Origin: VXNE01 sp965203615
GTDB lineage: Bacteria > Pseudomonadota > Gammaproteobacteria > Pseudomonadales > Azotimanducaceae
Length of the DNA stretch: 64,000 nucleotides
NCBI GenBank assembly: GCA_965203615.1
Contig: OZ241900.1
Location: 2,728,001-2,792,000 of the forward strand
Direction of reading: 5' to 3'
The notes beneath the pieces were generated by a model. That model saw only the letters and a program-made list of their open reading frames with translations. It was not told where the DNA came from and searched no databases. Below are positions 18,027-27,499 of the stretch, piece by piece (position 1 is the stretch's first letter; the number at the start of each line of letters is the position of its first letter). A program made the position numbers and the translations under genes.

Positions 18027-19304
18027 CTAAAGGATACCCAAACCCGCATCTATGGCCGACGTCAGGCAACTCAGATCCTCCTCACCGATGACGTATGGTG
18101 GCATCAGGTATATCAGGTCGGCGAAGGGACGAATCCAAACGCCCCGTTCCACGAAGACGCGCTGCAGTTTCGCCACCGGAACGGGTTCGTGGGTCTGTAC
18201 CACGCCGATGGCACCGAAGACACGGACGTCCTGCACCGCCGGGTGTTCGCGAAAGGCGCCGAGTTCGCGCTCGAGTTGACTCTCGATGTCGGCGACGCGC
18301 GACCTCCACGTCCCGGCACGCAGCAGCTCGATGCTCCTGGCCGCCACCGCGCACGCCAGCGGGTTGGCCATGAAGGTCGGTCCGTGCATCAGGACGCCGC
18401 CGTCGGCGGAAATGCCCTTCGCCACCCGCGCATTGGTCAGCGTGGCCGCGAGACTCATGTATCCACCGGTCAAGGCCTTGCCGAGACACAGGATGTCCGG
18501 TTCGACATTCGCGTGTTCACAGGCGAAGAGGCGACCGGTACGGCCGAAGCCGGTGGCGATCTCGTCCGCGATCAGGAGCACGTCCAGTTCGGCGCAAAGC
18601 TCGGCGACGCGAGCCAGGTATTCGGGGGAGTAGAACCACATGCCCCCGGCGCCTTGCACGATGGGCTCCAGGATCGCGGCCGCGAGTTCGCCGTGGTGAT
18701 TGGTCAAGGCGGTCTCAATGCGTTCGGCGTCCTCCGCCGACAACGACTCGTCGACCCCGGAGATCGGCCTGTCGACGAAGATCTGACGCGGCAGCACGCG
18801 GCGGAAACGCTCGTGCATCCCGGTCACCGGATCGCAGACGCTCATGGCGCCAAACGTGTCGCCGTGATAGCCGCCCCGGATCGTGAGCAGGCGGTATTTT
18901 TCGGGGCGGCCCATCGCGCCCCAGTACTGGATGGCCATCTTGATCGCGACCTCTACCGACACCGAACCCGAGTCGGAGAAAAACACGTGCCGCAAGCCAT
19001 CGGGCGTGATCTCGATCAGCGTGCGCGCGAGCTCGATGGCGGGTGCGTGGGTCAATCCGCCGAACATGACATGGGCGGCTTTTTCCAGTTGCGCCCGCGC
19101 CGCCTCGTTCAGATCCGGATGGTTGTATCCGTGAATGGCGCACCACCACGAAGACATACCATCGATCAGTTCCCTACCGTCAGCCAGGCGGATGCGCACG
19201 CCACGGGCCGACTCCACGGGATACGCGGGCAATGGATCCGTCATCGAGGTGTAGGGATGCCAGATGTGCCGGCGGTCGAAGTCGAGGGATTCGTTCAGTC
19301 CCAC
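18027..19304 (-). CDS. bioA: adenosylmethionine-8-amino-7-oxononanoate aminotransferase
   Basis: 425 residues, standard BioA length. HIWHPYTSM at the N terminus and GMSSWWCAIHGYNHP are BioA-specific; DEIATGFGRTG and LCLGKALTGGYMSLAA carry the PLP-binding Lys. It transfers an amino group from SAM to KAPA, giving DAPA in biotin synthesis. GTG 19304 is chosen because it begins the conserved N terminus and overlaps the bioD stop by 10 bp, implying coupled translation. bioF, bioB and bioC are not in the window. Confidence 0.93.
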   Translation of the reverse strand: MGLNESLDFDRRHIWHPYTSMTDPLPAYPVESARGVRIRLADGRELIDGMSSWWCAIHGYNHPDLNEAARAQLEKAAHVMFGGLTHAPAIELARTLIEITPDGLRHVFFSDSGSVSVEVAIKMAIQYWGAMGRPEKYRLLTIRGGYHGDTFGAMSVCDPVTGMHERFRRVLPRQIFVDRPISGVDESLSAEDAERIETALTNHHGELAAAILEPIVQGAGGMWFYSPEYLARVAELCAELDVLLIADEIATGFGRTGRLFACEHANVEPDILCLGKALTGGYMSLAATLTNARVAKGISADGGVLMHGPTFMANPLACAVAARSIELLRAGTWRSRVADIESQLERELGAFREHPAVQDVRVFGAIGVVQTHEPVPVAKLQRVFVERGVWIRPFADLIYLMPPYVIGEEDLSCLTSAIDAGLGIL

Positions 19305-19966
19305 AGGAGTCCCAGGTCGAGAAACTGCACGGCATCTTCCGGATTGGCCACGTGCGGCACGGTGCCGAGACACGGCGCCGGGAGCCGCTGCCGCAACGAG
19401 GCGATGTTCTCCGTGAGAAAAGGCATGGGATCGTCGGGGCAATTGGCAACCCAACCCGCCATATCCAGTCCGGCGCTCCTGATCGCTTCGGCAGTCAGCA
19501 GCGCATGGTTCAGGCAACCGAGCCTCATGGCAACCACGAGGATAACCTTCGCGCCGAGAGCGGCGCAGACATCGGCCAGCGACTCCCGATCATTCAGCGG
19601 GACGAACCATCCGCCGGCTCCTTCGACCAGCGTGAACGCGGACCCCTCAGGGCAGGCCGCAGCGAGTTCCGCGGCGGTCACGCGGCGGCCGGTTTGCGCA
19701 AGAGCAATGTGTGGGGCAATAGCGGGCTCCAGGACCACTGGATTGATGTCAGAGTAGTCTCGCTCGGTGTCGGCTGCAGAAATGAGTTCCAGGGCGTCTT
19801 CGTTGACGAGCGCGCCATCCCGAACGGTCGCACCCGCGGCGATGGGCTTGTAGCCGACGCATGCGAGGCCACGCGCCCTGGCCGCGCGCAACAGCGCGCT
19901 GGCAATGAACGTCTTGCCGACGCCGGTGTCGGTCCCGGTAACGAAATGCACGTTGTCTTGGCCCAT
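19295..19966 (-). CDS. bioD: dethiobiotin synthetase
   Basis: 223 residues. HFVTGTDTGVGKTFIASALL is the BioD P-loop; GYKPIAAG and VEGAGGWFVPLND are the substrate and magnesium-binding segments. BioD converts DAPA, CO2 and ATP to dethiobiotin. The ATG at 19966 puts the P-loop at the usual place near the N terminus; an ATG at 20011 would add 15 residues. bioD precedes and overlaps bioA, giving a two-gene biotin operon. Confidence 0.93.
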   Translation of the reverse strand: MGQDNVHFVTGTDTGVGKTFIASALLRAARARGLACVGYKPIAAGATVRDGALVNEDALELISAADTERDYSDINPVVLEPAIAPHIALAQTGRRVTAAELAAACPEGSAFTLVEGAGGWFVPLNDRESLADVCAALGAKVILVVAMRLGCLNHALLTAEAIRSAGLDMAGWVANCPDDPMPFLTENIASLRQRLPAPCLGTVPHVANPEDAVQFLDLGLLWD

Positions 19967-20134
19967 CGACGCTCCGGTGGGGGACTTGCTGAAGACGAGT
20001 GTTTCGATCATACCGCCGTCATCGCGGATAAGGCGCTCTGTCCGGACCACGTTGGGGACCCGTTGGGACCTCGTTGCTACAATGGTCTGCCAGCACTTGG
20101 CGAAGCCAGAGTGGATCCTCGAGAGTCGACACCC

Positions 20135-20866
20135 ATGCGTAACGTTGAAACGGCTGTTCAGGAGATCAAGGATGTCGGTTACACGATCATCCCGAATCTC
20201 ATCGAGGGAGAGCGCCTGAGACGCGCCCAGGCCGACGCGGATGCCCTGCTTGGGCCGACTCCCATCGGGATGCCCGGTCTCGACGGCAAGGTGACCGGCC
20301 GAATGTGCAAGGGACTGTTCCGAAAGTCCCGCGCCTTCGACGACCTCTACGCGCATCCCGCCGTCCTTGCCGTTGTTCGCGACGTCCTGGTCGACCCGGA
20401 CCGAAAGCGCGGCGGCTACGCGCTGTTCGGCGGTGGCTTCCAGCTATCGACGGTCATGATCAAGGACGTACAGCCGCGGGAGAACATTCGCCACATGCAT
20501 CGCGACGATGGCTGGTACCCCATTCCTCGCCCGCGCCCGCCGATCGTGATTAACACCCTGCTGGCGCTCGATCCTTTCACCAGGGAAACCGGCGGCACGC
20601 TCGTCGTTCCCGGAAGCCACAAGTGGACGCGCCCGGTGGAGCAGGACCACGAGCACGTCGTCGTGGAAATGGATGCCGGCTCGATCCTCATGTTCGATGG
20701 TTCCCTGTGGCACAACAACGGTGCCAACCGGACCGCCGACAGCACCCGCCGCGCGCTCAACATGTACTACAGCCAGTCCTGGCTGCGCCAGGTGGAAGGC
20801 CCGTACCTGGGCCTGACCACGGATCAGGTCAAGGAACTGCCGGAAACGCTTCGGGCGATTGTCTGA
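20135..20866 (+). CDS. phytanoyl-CoA dioxygenase (PhyH) family protein
   Basis: 243 residues. The Fe(II) site is H122-x-D124 in RHMHRDDGWYP, with distal H193 in GSLWHNNG; R206 in STRRALNMYY would bind 2-oxoglutarate. GGTLVVPGSHKW is the usual PhyH core strand. Bacterial members hydroxylate small molecules; substrate unknown. Divergent from bioD across 168 bp. Its stop overlaps the start of the next kinase gene, linking them. Confidence 0.87.
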   Translation: MRNVETAVQEIKDVGYTIIPNLIEGERLRRAQADADALLGPTPIGMPGLDGKVTGRMCKGLFRKSRAFDDLYAHPAVLAVVRDVLVDPDRKRGGYALFGGGFQLSTVMIKDVQPRENIRHMHRDDGWYPIPRPRPPIVINTLLALDPFTRETGGTLVVPGSHKWTRPVEQDHEHVVVEMDAGSILMFDGSLWHNNGANRTADSTRRALNMYYSQSWLRQVEGPYLGLTTDQVKELPETLRAIV

Positions 20867-21938
20867 CTTGAGGACGCCCGCGACCTCGGGTGGACGGCAG
20901 GAACGCGCTCGCAAGCTGTTCATCACCTCCGACGACCGCACCGGCGCGTTGGAGATTGCCGGCACGGTTGCCAACGAGGATTTCTCGGTGCCTTCGGGAC
21001 CGCTCGCCGATGACGACAGGTGCTGCGTCGTCGATATCGCATCGCGGCACCTGGACCCGCAAGCGGCGCAGCGGCAAGCCGCTGTCGCGCACGCGAGGAA
21101 CGCGCGCTACCGGTGCCACAAGATCGACTCCGGTCTACGGGGCAACTGGCCATTCGAGGTGAAGGGCCTGTTGCAACTCGGGCATCCCGTCGCCGTGGTG
21201 CCGAGTTTTCCCGACGCTGGTCGCCGTTGCCTGGACGGGATCGTCTACGTCGATGATGTGCCGGTGCTGGAGTCCCCGTTCGGAAAGGACCCGCTGACTG
21301 CGCCGTTAAGCAACCGGCCGATGGAAATTCTGGAGTCCACGGGGTGCGCCGACGGCGATGTGGTCGTCTGGGACGCCAACGACAACGCGAAACTCGCCGC
21401 CGCCGCGCGGCGATGCCATGACGAAGGCCGCGCGATGGTTGGTCCGAGCGGCGCGGTCGCGGCATATGCGGCTACCGTTTTCCCGGCGCACAAACCTCGG
21501 GAAGTCCCTGTTGTTCCTCCGGTTCTGATCCTGTGCGGCAGCCTCAACGCCATGAGTCGCGAGCAGATCGCGAGACTCGGAGTTCCGGTCCTTACTCTTT
21601 CGGCGGACCTTCGATTGCCGCGCCCGGCGACCACCATCACCGTCGTGGCAACGCCACAACCGCCTGGCGCCATCTCTCCGAGGCAGGCGGAGCAGGTTGC
21701 CTCGACGATGGCGGAGTGCGCGAAGGCCGCCCTCAAGACCGGCTATGGGAACGGGACGCTTGCGGTCCTGGGCGGGGACACCGCCGCCGCGATCGTTGGC
21801 GACGAAACGCTGGACGTACTCGGCACGATAGACACGGCGATCCCGATAGCGCGGTTTCGCGGCGGCTACCTGGTCACCAAGGGCGGCGGCATAGGTCGAC
21901 CGGAAACGCTGGCCAAACTGCTGGCCGGACTGCGCTGA
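20859..21938 (+). CDS. four-carbon acid sugar kinase family protein
   Basis: 359 residues from TTG 20859, overlapping the dioxygenase stop. ITSDDRTGALEIAG and RCHKIDSGLRGNWPFEV are N-terminal motifs of the DUF1537 kinase family (OtnK, DtnK, LtnK); GTLAVLGGDTAAAI and YLVTKGGGIGRPETL are the C-terminal nucleotide-binding segments. Family members phosphorylate threonate or erythronate. Adjacent genes do not include the usual PdxA2 or aldolase partners, so the pathway is open. Confidence 0.8.
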   Translation: MSDLRTPATSGGRQERARKLFITSDDRTGALEIAGTVANEDFSVPSGPLADDDRCCVVDIASRHLDPQAAQRQAAVAHARNARYRCHKIDSGLRGNWPFEVKGLLQLGHPVAVVPSFPDAGRRCLDGIVYVDDVPVLESPFGKDPLTAPLSNRPMEILESTGCADGDVVVWDANDNAKLAAAARRCHDEGRAMVGPSGAVAAYAATVFPAHKPREVPVVPPVLILCGSLNAMSREQIARLGVPVLTLSADLRLPRPATTITVVATPQPPGAISPRQAEQVASTMAECAKAALKTGYGNGTLAVLGGDTAAAIVGDETLDVLGTIDTAIPIARFRGGYLVTKGGGIGRPETLAKLLAGLR

Positions 21939-21959
21939 ACCTTTCGGCGCTCCCCGGGC

Positions 21960-22877
21960 TTACTCCATCAGTCCCTCGATGTGCACGGCCACGCTGCGCG
22001 AGAGTGATCCGAGGTCGTAACCTCCTTCCAGCATCGAGACGATACGTCCACCCGCATGGCGGTTCGCGGCGTCCGTGATCAGGCCGGTTACCCAGGCATA
22101 GTCCTCCTCGGCCAACAGGAGTCCAGCCAGGGGATCGTCCTCATGTCCGTCGAAGCCGGCTGAGACGAGGATCAGATCGGGCTTGAAGTCGTCGAGAGCC
22201 GGCAACCAGTCGCGTTCCAGGGAGTTCCTGAAATCGGTGCCCTGTGTACCGGCGGGCAGCGGCGTGTTGACGATGTTGGGTCGCTGCACGTCCTGCAGCC
22301 GATAGGGATAGAACGGGAACTGGAAGCTGGAACAGACCAGTACACTCGGGTTGTCCATGAAGGCGGCCACGGTGCCGTTTCCGTGGTGGACGTCAAAGTC
22401 GAGGATGGCGACGCGATCAACCCCCGGATCGCGAAGGCCCCGTGCCGCGGCTACCGCAATGCTGTTGAAGAAGCAGAATCCCATTGCCTGAGACACTTCG
22501 GCGTGATGTCCAGGCGGCCGCACGGCGCAGAATGCGCGCTTGTCGGCATCGCTCAGCACCAGTTCAACGCCCGCCACCGCCGCGCCCGCCGCCGTGCGCG
22601 CGGCGCGGAGCGAACCCGGTCCCATCGCGGTATCCGGGTCCAGGCGGACGAGACCCTCCTCCGGCGACAGTTCCGCAAGGTCGTCAAGGAACGCTTCGCC
22701 ATGCACGCGTGACAGGTCGGATCGATCCGCTTCGGGCGCTTCGTGCACGTCAAGATCGGAATAGAGCCCCGTCTCGTCGAGGTGCATCAGCACTGCGGCG
22801 AGCCGTGCCGGACACTCCGGGTGGCGTGCGCCCATTTCGTGTTCGAGACAGTTCAAGTGGGTGAAGAGTGCGGTCAT
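21960..22877 (-). CDS. histone deacetylase-like amidohydrolase
   Basis: 305 residues. RPPGHHA (120-126) holds the tandem catalytic histidines, DFDVHHGNGT (160-169) two zinc ligands (D162, H164), and SAGFDGHEDDPL a third. Bacterial class II HDAC homologues remove acyl groups from polyamines or other small amides. Start at ATG 22877 matches the family N terminus (HPECPARL at 19-26). Divergent from the carotenoid oxygenase gene. Confidence 0.9.
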   Translation of the reverse strand: MTALFTHLNCLEHEMGARHPECPARLAAVLMHLDETGLYSDLDVHEAPEADRSDLSRVHGEAFLDDLAELSPEEGLVRLDPDTAMGPGSLRAARTAAGAAVAGVELVLSDADKRAFCAVRPPGHHAEVSQAMGFCFFNSIAVAAARGLRDPGVDRVAILDFDVHHGNGTVAAFMDNPSVLVCSSFQFPFYPYRLQDVQRPNIVNTPLPAGTQGTDFRNSLERDWLPALDDFKPDLILVSAGFDGHEDDPLAGLLLAEEDYAWVTGLITDAANRHAGGRIVSMLEGGYDLGSLSRSVAVHIEGLME

Positions 22878-23004
22878 CCGGGCGCCGTTCCCAAGCCTTG
22901 CCAATGCCGGCATTCTACCGGCCCCGATTCAGCAGAATGGCGGAAAGTCCTCGCCTGGTCGGGTTACAGTGTGCGCCGCTGGCTCGTGACATCGAGGAAG
23001 GACG

Positions 23005-24408
23005 ATGACAACGCCGTATCCGGAACACCCCCAACTTGTCGGAAACTATGCGCCGATTCGCATGGAATGCGACATCGACGACGTGATCGTGCGCGGCGAC
23101 CTGCCCGCCGACCTCGACATCACCTACTACCGCAACGGACCCGACCCGCAGTTTCCGCCCCGCGGCGGCCACCACTGGTTCGCTGGCGACGGGATGCTGC
23201 ACATGTTCCGTATCCGGGACGGCCGGGTGCGATACCGGAACCGTTGGGCACGCACGGTGAAATGGACCCTCGAGAGGCGCGAGGGACGCAGCCTCTATAA
23301 CCCCTTCAATCCGCTGGAAAACGATCCCGTCACACAGGGCGTGCAGGACGATGGCCTCGCCAACACCAATGTCGTCTGGCACGGCGGCCGGCTGCTGGCG
23401 CTGGAGGAGGGGCATGCGCCCTTCGAGATCGATCCGGAAACACTGGAATCGATCGGGTCCTGGCGCTTTGACGACCGGTTGCAGGGACCGATGACGGCGC
23501 ACCCCAAGATCGACCCGAAGACGGGCGAGATGCTGTTCTTCGGCTACATGGCGGCAGGCATCTTCACGCCGGACATGAGCTACCAGAGCGTCGACGCAAA
23601 GGGTGAACTCACGCGTTCGGAACGCTTCACCGCACCCTTCGCCAGCATGGTGCACGACTTCATCGTGACCGAGGAGCACGTCGTGTTTCCGGTATTCCCG
23701 GTCACCGGCAGCCTTGAACGGGCAATGCGCGGCCAGCCTCCTTTTGCCTGGGAGCCTGACAAGGGCACCCACATCGGTGTCATGCGGCGCGACGGCTCGG
23801 TCGAGCACATGCGTTGGTACGAGACCGACCCGTGCTACGTGTTCCATCCGATGAATGCCTACAGCGACGGCAGCCGCATCGTGGCGCACGTCATGCAGTT
23901 CGAGGAAGTGCCCCTGTTCCCCCACGTCGACGGCAGTCCGACGGCGCCGGGAAAGGCCCGTCTTGCAGAGTGGACCATCGACCTCGCCGATAACGCGAAC
24001 GGCGTGCGCCGCCGCTATCTGGACGATGTGGGTGGAGAGTTCCCGCGCCTGGACGAACGCTTCGCCTGCGGCCGCCATAGGCACGGTTTCTATGCCGCGT
24101 CGGTAGGTGACGCGCGGGAGGTCGCAGACTTCAATGCCATCGTCCACCACGATTTCTCGCTGGACCGGCGCGATCAGTACATGCTCCCCGACGGCGATGT
24201 CACGGGCGAACCCGTATTCGTGCCGCGGTCGAGAGAAGGGGAGGAGGGCGATGGCTACCTGTTGAGCATCGTGTACCGCGCCGCCGAAAACCGCAGCGAC
24301 CTGATCGTTCTCGATGCGGGCAACGTTGCCGACGGACCGGTCGCCTGCGCGGAACTACCGCATCGCGTGCCCTACGGTTTCCATGGCAACTGGAGGTACA
24401 ACGGGTAA
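23005..24408 (+). CDS. carotenoid oxygenase family protein (RPE65/lignostilbene dioxygenase type)
   Basis: 467 residues. The four iron-binding histidines are visible: H166 (TAHPKID), H217 (MVHDFIV), H281 (VFHPMNAY) and H460 (YGFHGNW). The N-terminal YYRNGPDPQFPPRGGHHWF is the family signature. These non-heme iron enzymes split carotenoids or stilbene-like phenolics. Substrate cannot be inferred; no carotenoid genes are nearby, so an aromatic stilbene-type substrate is equally possible. Confidence 0.9.
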   Translation: MTTPYPEHPQLVGNYAPIRMECDIDDVIVRGDLPADLDITYYRNGPDPQFPPRGGHHWFAGDGMLHMFRIRDGRVRYRNRWARTVKWTLERREGRSLYNPFNPLENDPVTQGVQDDGLANTNVVWHGGRLLALEEGHAPFEIDPETLESIGSWRFDDRLQGPMTAHPKIDPKTGEMLFFGYMAAGIFTPDMSYQSVDAKGELTRSERFTAPFASMVHDFIVTEEHVVFPVFPVTGSLERAMRGQPPFAWEPDKGTHIGVMRRDGSVEHMRWYETDPCYVFHPMNAYSDGSRIVAHVMQFEEVPLFPHVDGSPTAPGKARLAEWTIDLADNANGVRRRYLDDVGGEFPRLDERFACGRHRHGFYAASVGDAREVADFNAIVHHDFSLDRRDQYMLPDGDVTGEPVFVPRSREGEEGDGYLLSIVYRAAENRSDLIVLDAGNVADGPVACAELPHRVPYGFHGNWRYNG

Positions 24409-24478
24409 AACGGGAACGCGCCGTGCCGTCGACGCCGGCACCATTTTCCGGCCGTTTCACAACGCGCGGTGTGGGTGG

Positions 24479-25093
24479 CTACTCGAAATGCGCCCTCGGC
24501 AAGAACTCCTCGAAAGTCAGGCGAAGACCTTCAACCCGGGTGGCGACGATCTCCTCCGCCCAGGCCACTGTCCGGGAATGGCCATAGCCGCCGGAAGACG
24601 GTGCGCTGTAGACCGTGACCTGCTTCTTTCCGACATCGACCAGCCACACTTCGGCGACGCCGGCGGCAGCGTAGCGCGGGACCTTTTGCTCGCGGTCATA
24701 GTCAAGCGACGAGTCGGCCACTTCGATCGCCAACAGGATGTCGGCCGGCCTCGGATGCCGCAGCAGGTAGTGGCGGGATTCGGGCTTCACGATCGCCAGA
24801 TCGGGTTCCGGTTGGGTGTGATTCGATAGCCGCACGGAGGACTGGACGCGCAGCTTCGCCGCATCGCCCAAGCGCGGGTGCAGGATTTCGGCCAGGCGGT
24901 TCACGATGCCCGTGTGCGCAGGGCCCATTGGCGGCATTTCGATGAGTTCCCCATCGATAAGTTCCACGCGGTCGTCGGCTGTCAGGATTCCCGCCGAGCA
25001 CATCTGATCGAAGTCGTCGGCGGTCAGGCGACGGCGAACCGGTTTGGCGACCAATGGCGTTTCCTCGAGAGTTGGCCGAGGGATCGCGATCAT
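24479..25093 (-). CDS. Uma2 family putative endonuclease (DUF820)
   Basis: 204 residues. VELIDGELIEMPPMGPAHTG, PEPDLAIVKP and ILLAIEVADSSLDYD contain the E, D and E-x-D residues of the Uma2 restriction endonuclease-like fold; the Lys follows as EQKVPRYAAAGVAEVWLVD. Function in bacteria is unsettled; the genes are often scattered and mobile. It follows the peptide permease genes in the same direction but 150 bp away, so it is probably not part of that operon. Confidence 0.85.
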   Translation of the reverse strand: MIAIPRPTLEETPLVAKPVRRRLTADDFDQMCSAGILTADDRVELIDGELIEMPPMGPAHTGIVNRLAEILHPRLGDAAKLRVQSSVRLSNHTQPEPDLAIVKPESRHYLLRHPRPADILLAIEVADSSLDYDREQKVPRYAAAGVAEVWLVDVGKKQVTVYSAPSSGGYGHSRTVAWAEEIVATRVEGLRLTFEEFLPRAHFE

Positions 25094-25243
25094 AGCAAAT
25101 CCGCCATGTTTCCCTGGTGCGTCTGCCGCACAACCGAGTCCAGTACTGTACGTTGCGGGCCGTCGATGCGATGTAGCACATCGACGGCAATTCACGTGGG
25201 AAATTGCCCGATGATGACGGCGGTTGCCCGAGGCGGCTGCGAA

Positions 25244-26344
25244 TCAGCGATTCCCCTGCTGGAGAGGTCCTGCGGCCGGGTCCCTGCGCGGATCGAAGGC
25301 GTCGCGCACCGCCTCTCCGGTGAAGATGAGAAGCGTCAGCATGGTTGCGAGGGTGAAGAACGTCGTCATTACCAGCCAGGGCGCGTGGATGTTGGCGCGA
25401 CCCTGCGCCAGCAGGCGGCCGAGTGACGGCGAGTCGGCCGGCAGCCCGAAGCCCAGGAAGTCCAGCGACGTGAGCACGGTGATCGAACCGGTCAGGATGA
25501 AGGGCAGGAAGGTGATGGTCGCCACCATCGCGTTCGGCAGAACGTGCCGCACCATGATCCTGAAATCGGTGACGCCCAGCGCCCGGGCGGCATCGATGTA
25601 CTGAAAGTTCCGCGCCCGGAGGAACTCCGCCCGCACGACCCCCACCAGGGCCATCCAACTGAAGAGGACCAGGAGACCCAGCAGCCAGAACACGTTGGAT
25701 TCGACGATACTGGCGAGGATGATCAGTATGAACAGTATCGGAAGCCCTGCCCATATCTCGACGAAACGTTGGGCGAAGAGGTCGACCTTGCCCCCGAAGT
25801 ATCCCTGCATGCCGCCCGCGCACACGCCGATGATCGAACTGAAGAACGTCAGGACCAGGCCGAACAGGAACGACAGCCGGGCACCGTAGATGAGGGAGGC
25901 CAATACGTCCTTGCCGACGTTGTCGGTCCCCAACCAATGCTCCTCCGATGGCGGATAGGGGGCGGTGCCGGGCAGGTAGTAGTCGATCGTGTCGTGGCTG
26001 AAGGGAATCGGCGGCCATCGCCACCAACCGCCCTTGCTGTATATGAGATCCCTGACGTAGTGCTCCCGATAGTCGGCTTCGACCTTGAACACGCCGCCGA
26101 ACTCCGTTTCGGCGTACTTCTTGAAGATCGGGAAGTAGTAGCGATCCTCGTAGTAGATCACCAGGGGCTTGTCGTTGGCGATGAACTCCGCGAAGAGCGT
26201 AAAGGTGAACAGCGCAAGGAATACGCGAAGCGACCAGTAGCCGCGCTTGTTCGCGCGAAAATTCGCCCACCTGCGCTTCGTGAGCGGACTGGCCTCCCAG
26301 CGCTTACCGGCGTCCGGCCTCGCCGCGATGTTTACCTCACCCAC
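25244..26344 (-). CDS. peptide ABC transporter permease, YejE-like
   Basis: 366 residues. RLSFLFGLVLTFFSSIIGVC and the EAA loop (ARALGVTDFRIMVRHVLPNA) identify a DppC/OppC-type inner membrane permease; the long periplasmic loop with YYFPIFKKYAETEFGG is typical of YejE. It pairs with the YejB-like gene three bases upstream. The locus imports oligopeptides across the inner membrane. Confidence 0.88.
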   Translation of the reverse strand: MGEVNIAARPDAGKRWEASPLTKRRWANFRANKRGYWSLRVFLALFTFTLFAEFIANDKPLVIYYEDRYYFPIFKKYAETEFGGVFKVEADYREHYVRDLIYSKGGWWRWPPIPFSHDTIDYYLPGTAPYPPSEEHWLGTDNVGKDVLASLIYGARLSFLFGLVLTFFSSIIGVCAGGMQGYFGGKVDLFAQRFVEIWAGLPILFILIILASIVESNVFWLLGLLVLFSWMALVGVVRAEFLRARNFQYIDAARALGVTDFRIMVRHVLPNAMVATITFLPFILTGSITVLTSLDFLGFGLPADSPSLGRLLAQGRANIHAPWLVMTTFFTLATMLTLLIFTGEAVRDAFDPRRDPAAGPLQQGNR

Positions 26345-26346
26345 GG

Positions 26347-27468
26347 CTATGTTCCCCTCGTCTCGAAATCAATGCGCGGATCCACGAACGTGTAGACCAG
26401 GTCGGCGATGAGCTGGATCACGAGGCCGAGCAGGGTGAACACGAAGAGCGTGCCGAACACGATCGGATAGTCCCGCGACATGATGGCTTCGAATCCCAGC
26501 AGCCCGATGCCGCGCAGCGAGAATATGACCTCGATCAGGATGCCGCCGGTAAAGAGTATGCCGAGCAGCGCCGCCGGGAATCCCGCGATGACGATCAGCA
26601 TGGCGTTGCGGAACACGTGGCCGTAAAGCACGCGTCCCGGCGTCAGGCCTTTCGACCGGGCGGTCAGGACATACTGCTTGTTGATCTCGTCCAGGAACGA
26701 GTTTTTGGTCAGCATTGTCAGCGTCGCGAAACTGCCGAAGGTGAGAGCGGCGACGGGCATGGCGAGATGATGCAGCCGATCCCTGACCTGTTCCCAGAAC
26801 GTCAGCTCCGAGTAGTTGTCCGATATCAGCCCGCGTAATGGGAACCAGTCGAAGTACTCGCCGCCGCAGAACAGGATGATGAGCAGCATCGCCAGGATGA
26901 ACGCCGGGATCGCGTAGCCGACGAGAATCACGACGCTGGTCCAGATATCGAACGGCGTACCGTCGACGACCGCCTTGCGTATCCCGAGCGGAAGCGATAT
27001 CGAATAAGTGATAAGCAGGGCGGCGATACCCAGCGACAGCGACACCGGCAGCCGCTCTATCACCAGGTCGACCACCGGCACGTCCTGGTAAAAGCTGTTG
27101 CCGAAGTCGAAGGAGAAGTAGTCCTTCAGCATCTGGAAGAACCGCACGTGCGCCGGTTTGTCGAAACCGAACTGCTTCTCGAGTTCCGCGATGAGTTCCG
27201 GGTCGATCCCCCGGGCGAACTCGTAGCTGCTCTGGTTGCCCGTATCCATGCCGCCCGGAGCGCCGCCACCGCCCCCGATCATGGCGGTCGCGGCGACGTC
27301 CTCGCCCTGGAGTCGGGCGATGGCCTGGTCCACGGGGCCGCCGGGCGCCGCCTGGATGATGACGAAGTTCACCAGCATGATGCCGATGAGGGTCGGCAAC
27401 ATCAGCGCGAGCCTGCGCGTGATGTAGGACGAGGCGATCCTGAGCGCGAAATTCCGGATGCTCTGCAT
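26347..27468 (-). CDS. peptide ABC transporter permease, YejB-like
   Basis: 373 residues. ITRRLALMLPTLIGIMLVNF begins the first helix, and TARSKGLTPGRVLYGHVFRN is the EAA cytoplasmic loop that contacts the ATPase. The extended N-terminal periplasmic region with PELIAELEKQFGFDKP is the YejB form. A glycine-rich insert (AMIGGGGGAPGG) lies at about residues 62-73. Operon order is sbp2, sbp1, yejB-like, yejE-like. Confidence 0.88.
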   Translation of the reverse strand: MQSIRNFALRIASSYITRRLALMLPTLIGIMLVNFVIIQAAPGGPVDQAIARLQGEDVAATAMIGGGGGAPGGMDTGNQSSYEFARGIDPELIAELEKQFGFDKPAHVRFFQMLKDYFSFDFGNSFYQDVPVVDLVIERLPVSLSLGIAALLITYSISLPLGIRKAVVDGTPFDIWTSVVILVGYAIPAFILAMLLIILFCGGEYFDWFPLRGLISDNYSELTFWEQVRDRLHHLAMPVAALTFGSFATLTMLTKNSFLDEINKQYVLTARSKGLTPGRVLYGHVFRNAMLIVIAGFPAALLGILFTGGILIEVIFSLRGIGLLGFEAIMSRDYPIVFGTLFVFTLLGLVIQLIADLVYTFVDPRIDFETRGT

Positions 27469-27499
27469 GGTCTGGAAACGATCCTCGTAATCTGTCTGG

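Noticed and set aside
24702..26270. A long minus-strand frame of 522 codons across the YejE-like gene and Uma2
   Set aside because: The YejE-like and Uma2 frames carry clear family motifs; this frame does not and overlaps both.
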